From assembly GCA_020636695.1 (NCBI GenBank), contig JACJXJ010000004.1, forward strand, positions 15,054-79,053: a DNA stretch of 64,000 nucleotides. Reading direction: 5' to 3'. The position numbers were made by a program, and so were the translations under genes. Within the stretch, counting starts at the first letter, position 1; every line of letters starts with the position of its first letter. Below the pieces are notes generated by a model. It saw only the letters and a list, made by a program, of their open reading frames with translations. It made no database searches and was not told the DNA's origin. Source of the DNA: Prevotellaceae bacterium (GTDB taxonomy: Bacteria; Bacteroidota; Bacteroidia; Bacteroidales; Paludibacteraceae). This document shows positions 60,861-64,000 of the stretch, piece after piece.

Positions 60861-61859
60861 TTAATATAATTTCAATTTTTCTATAAAGAGACCTTGTTTC
60901 GTATTTTGATGATGACGTACAGCAATCCACACTTTTGAATAATTATATTCTTGAGGAATAGCTATTGAACGTTCTACAAAACGTAATGAATCAGGCAAAC
61001 TGGCATTATCTTTAAGTAGAATCGTGTCTTGGTGATAGTACACACCAAAAGTCAAAGAATCTAATATGGCTGCATCATCGCAATTAGCCAATGTTAATGA
61101 GAATCTTTAGAAATAAGAATAGAATACTTATCCCTACAAAAGCAACGGTTGTACCAGTTGGATAGACCATAAAATCCAATTTCATATCTATACCGATAGT
61201 CTTTCCTGGTAAAACGAACAGATTATCTGGCGTATAAATATTGGGACCTTGTTTTGCATAAGAGATATAACCTTTATGAGTTAACTTAAATATAGAGAAC
61301 TCAAAATTACGTCCATCTCCATCTTTGTCCACTTGATAAAAGTTTTACTTTCCCAAACAGATTGATCCATAGCACCATTCACATCAAGGATAGAAGCATA
61401 AGTTGCACCTGTTCTAAACAAAGACGGGTCTCCGTATGTAACACCGTTATAATTAACAGCATAAGTAGCGTAAGCGTAATCCGTATTCGGAGATAAACCC
61501 TTAAAAATAGAGTCAAAATCATTCGTTAAAACAGACGCTTTCATCGAAATCATATTTCTGCTAGGAATTAATCCTTGCAAAACTGCTTTCTCAAAGCTAC
61601 CATCAGCTTTATTTAATATAGAATCTGGGCAATATACAAAACCAAAATCAACTAGGTTAGCATATTCAGATACCTCGCCAGCAAAGCGTGCTTTAGTCAT
61701 ATATACATCAGCATCCAAGGTAACAACACCCTTTGGGGCTTTGTTAGTATCTACGGGATAATCGTAGTCGCTTTTTATTGGTGACTCTTCACAAGCTGTG
61801 AAAGTAACAATTAAGGCGGCATAAACGATTGGCAATAATAGCCTAAAAGTTCTTTTCAT
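60861..61859 (-). CDS. SusD-locus surface lipoprotein, frameshifted
   Basis: About 332 residues when repaired. Lipobox TFTACEES at residue 23, then a fibronectin-like region with NLVDFGFVYCPDSI and GLSPNTDYAYATYAVNYNGVTYGDPSLF, followed by a jelly-roll-like part (VDKDGDGRNFEFSIF, ...YNYSKVWIAVRHHQNTKQGLFIEKLKLY). Breaks: a T missing near 61341 and one or two bases wrong near 61100-61125. It lies 25 bases after susD and so resembles SusE/F-position lipoproteins that bind substrate. The precise family was not recognised. Confidence 0.78.
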
Positions 61860-61884
61860 CTTATTTGTGTTTTATATTAATTAA

Positions 61885-63393
61885 TTATTTATTATTGTCA
61901 TCTTCCTGTGGCTGAATTTTCTGAATTTCACTCAATGGGATTTGATAAGTCCATCGAACATCGCTTGCTGTAATTTTCAACAAACCATCTGGCGTTCTAT
62001 GGTTAGTACCTTCGTAAGTACGATCTATACCTTTATGCAAACGTTTCAAGTCAAAGTAAGCAAAACCTTCACCCCACAATTCTATACGACGTTGAAAAAG
62101 AACTTCATCAACCGTAATAGTTGTATTGTGCCAAGCTGTATCACGTAAAGCCATGAAAGGTTTCAAAGCTGTTGCAGCATCCGTCATTTTGTTTTGGCGA
62201 GCCAATGCTTCCGCTTCAATCAAATACATTTCAGATGCACGCATATATACGTAATCCATCGTCCATGAACCATCCCAACCAAACTTCAAGTTTGCATAAG
62301 GACCTTGTGCACCAGCATTTGCTTGTTCTGTATTTTTTGCGGAACCGTTGAATAATCCTTTACGATAATCTGTTGCAGGAATATTATCATATAAACGTCT
62401 ATCAATGGCACGAGGCGCATAATTAAGACCTGCATACCCTGGCGTTAAATTTGAAATATGAGAAAAGAATGAAGCATACATCGTATTAGTTTCTGAATTA
62501 TGATCAAATCCCCACATCCATTCAGGAGTAGACAATGTCATAAAACCAGATTCCAATTCTTTTTTATTCATCAAAGGATAACCACTCCTAGCCAAAACTG
62601 CTGAAGAAGCGGCTTTTTCCCAATCGCCAATCATTAAGTAATAGCGTGCTAATAAACCTCTAACAACACTCTGATCTATATTCATTTTATTTTCTGCCCT
62701 ATTCCAACCAGACAACATCTCATCTGCTTCATCCAAATCACTTTTTATCATATCCAAAACATCCCCAACAGTATTACGAGAATAATTGGTTTCCTTTCCT
62801 ACTTCGTTTTTTGCAAAATACATTGGTACCGCAGGTAAAGAACGATCAATCTTTGCACCTGAAGCATCAGGGCTCCCAATAAATGGATTTTGGAATAATT
62901 GTACTAAATACATATAAGAAAAAGCACGTAATGCTAACGCCTGACCATAATAAGGACGTAATTTTGACCCTGGAGTTTTCACTGCATCTTGATCTATAGC
63001 TGCAATTACACCATTTGCTTGTGAAATAGTGGTATAAAACGTTTTCCAAATGGATAGTGGGCGACGATAATTCTCCATTCGATTATCATGTGTATAATCA
63101 TAGGTAAACCAATGAGAAACTGTTTGAACCATATCTTCACTCATCAAATCTGTAGCGTGCAAAGTTCCCATCAAATTAATATCATCATGGTCACCACCAC
63201 CAAGTGAGTTCCAACTAGCTAAATACAAGTACGTACCAGATAAAGTTGAACCCAAAACTTCAGGATTTTTTGCAACAATCTCTTGATATTTATCTGCTGT
63301 AACAGTACTAGTATCTTTGACTGACAAATAATCCTCACAGGAAACCAATGAAACCATGGTTAAGCCTGCTATTATTAATTTATTTATTTTCAT
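61885..63393 (-). CDS. SusD/RagB family nutrient-binding outer-membrane lipoprotein
   Basis: 502 residues, unbroken. Lipobox VSLVSCEDYL at residue 20; helical TPR core with RAFSYMYLVQLFQNPF, SVVRGLLARYYLMIGDWEKAAS, YMRASEMYLIEAEALARQ and RRIELWGEGFAYFDLKRL, the standard SusD order. Forms the lid of the SusC pore and holds the substrate. Nearby metalloproteases suggest a peptide or protein substrate, as in RagB; this is inference. Confidence 0.95.
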   Translation of the reverse strand: MKINKLIIAGLTMVSLVSCEDYLSVKDTSTVTADKYQEIVAKNPEVLGSTLSGTYLYLASWNSLGGGDHDDINLMGTLHATDLMSEDMVQTVSHWFTYDYTHDNRMENYRRPLSIWKTFYTTISQANGVIAAIDQDAVKTPGSKLRPYYGQALALRAFSYMYLVQLFQNPFIGSPDASGAKIDRSLPAVPMYFAKNEVGKETNYSRNTVGDVLDMIKSDLDEADEMLSGWNRAENKMNIDQSVVRGLLARYYLMIGDWEKAASSAVLARSGYPLMNKKELESGFMTLSTPEWMWGFDHNSETNTMYASFFSHISNLTPGYAGLNYAPRAIDRRLYDNIPATDYRKGLFNGSAKNTEQANAGAQGPYANLKFGWDGSWTMDYVYMRASEMYLIEAEALARQNKMTDAATALKPFMALRDTAWHNTTITVDEVLFQRRIELWGEGFAYFDLKRLHKGIDRTYEGTNHRTPDGLLKITASDVRWTYQIPLSEIQKIQPQEDDNNK

Positions 63394-63412
63394 AAGAATT
63401 AAATTTTAGAAA

Positions 63413-64000
63413 TTAGAAACCTAATGTAATACCACCCGATACCGTAGTCATTGCAGAATAAGAATAACCTGTTGCGCCACTAAAACTTTGACGTGGATCT
63501 AACCCTTTACGAGCAGACAATAATGCCAAGTTATCGCCAACGACATAAACACGGAACGTTCTAATCTTGGCTTTATTCAACCATTTTTTAGGGAACGTGT
63601 ATCCCAACGTGATGTTACGCAAACTCAAGTAACTAGCGGAAGTCAACCAACGATCACTACCTTCACTAATGGATTGCGTAGACGCTTGTACACGTGGAAC
63701 ATCTGTATCTGTATTTGTTGTTGTCCAGCGTTTAAAAATATCTTTATGCCAGTTTTGACCATATTCGCCGCCATGCATTAAGCTAGCATAGTAAGAATCA
63801 TCCACATAACCTCCCAATTGGAAAGCCGTTTGTACACTTAAATCAAAGCCATAAGCATCCACAGTGGTTGACAAGCCACCATATAAATCAGGTAGTGCAC
63901 TTTTACCTGTTTTTAAACGAGAAGCATAACTTGTTTGAGATACAAAATAAGTACCATCAGCTAATTGTCCGTGTTCTAGACCTCCTACCGCATTGAAATC
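63413..64000 (-). CDS. SusC/RagA TonB-linked outer-membrane protein, C-terminal part (runs off the window)
   Basis: 196 codons at the end of a SusC-type barrel, open at the right edge. YASRLKTGKSALPDLYGGLSTTV, FQLGGYVDDSYYASLMHGG, WLTSASYLSLRNITLGYTFPKKWLNKAKI and RVYVVGDNLALLSARKGLDPRQSFSG are typical of the last strands of SusC barrels, and the protein ends SGGITLGF with a terminal Phe. It is 19 bases upstream of susD. Confidence 0.95.
   Translation of the reverse strand, partial: DFNAVGGLEHGQLADGTYFVSQTSYASRLKTGKSALPDLYGGLSTTVDAYGFDLSVQTAFQLGGYVDDSYYASLMHGGEYGQNWHKDIFKRWTTTNTDTDVPRVQASTQSISEGSDRWLTSASYLSLRNITLGYTFPKKWLNKAKIRTFRVYVVGDNLALLSARKGLDPRQSFSGATGYSYSAMTTVSGGITLGF

Overview
The window is a 64 kb piece of an AT-rich chromosome from a member of the Bacteroidota, almost certainly order Bacteroidales. 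The evidence is a SusC/SusD pair, a type IX secretion (T9SS) sorting domain, DUF2723, DUF4831, DUF5063 and DUF6150 proteins, a separate DAHP synthase-chorismate mutase fusion, and promoters of the Bacteroides form (TTG, about 20 bases, TAnnTTTG). A narrower placement (Paludibacter-like or Porphyromonas-like) is only a guess. No phage, insertion sequence, integron, CRISPR array or rRNA operon is visible.

Layout. 1-3175: cell-shape operon mreB-mreC-mreD-mrdA (mrdA runs off the left edge). 3308-6771: gldA-like ABC ATPase, ruvB and a Wzx/MATE-type flippase. 6874-11160: tRNA-Gln, a tiny Phe/Tyr-rich leader peptide with an attenuator, then four aromatic amino acid genes (prephenate dehydratase, aminotransferase, DAHP synthase-chorismate mutase, prephenate dehydrogenase). 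11177-16836: minus-strand housekeeping and membrane genes, interrupted by a 650-base gap holding two copies of a small structured-RNA element, each with its own promoter. 16908-20114: ECF sigma factor cassette, tRNA-Cys and a 5'-nucleotidase split over two genes. 20130-31211: rubrerythrin, a UvrD-type helicase, a TonB-dependent receptor, then DUF4831-uvrA-rhomboid-Wzz-like on the minus strand. 31303-36271: nadA, a KDO operon (GH16-like protein, kdsA, kdsD) and a LOG protein. 36292-41225: NfnAB-type flavoprotein pair, LolD-like ABC ATPase, tcdA and two half-size chromate transporters. 41425-49370: gyrB, DUF6150 repeat protein, htpG, a wrecked small gene and nadB. 49453-53350: DUF2723 glycosyltransferase and a NodB-type deacetylase. 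53358-64000: two M6 metalloproteases, a T9SS-sorted surface protein, a lipoprotein, SusD and the end of SusC, which looks like one protein- or peptide-acquisition locus.

The sequence carries many single-base indels that split genes expected to be essential (gyrB, kdsA, kdsD, htpG, uvrD, nadB). Most lie in short homopolymers and all can be repaired by reading one neighbouring frame, so they look like consensus errors rather than gene decay. Coordinates below give the repaired gene span, with the break described.

The most interesting items are the aromatic-operon attenuator at 7023-7161, which has every part of a classical leader-peptide switch; the twin promoter-driven RNA elements at 12550-13104; and a GH16-fold protein that lacks the catalytic motif, has no signal peptide, and sits 4 bases upstream of kdsA.
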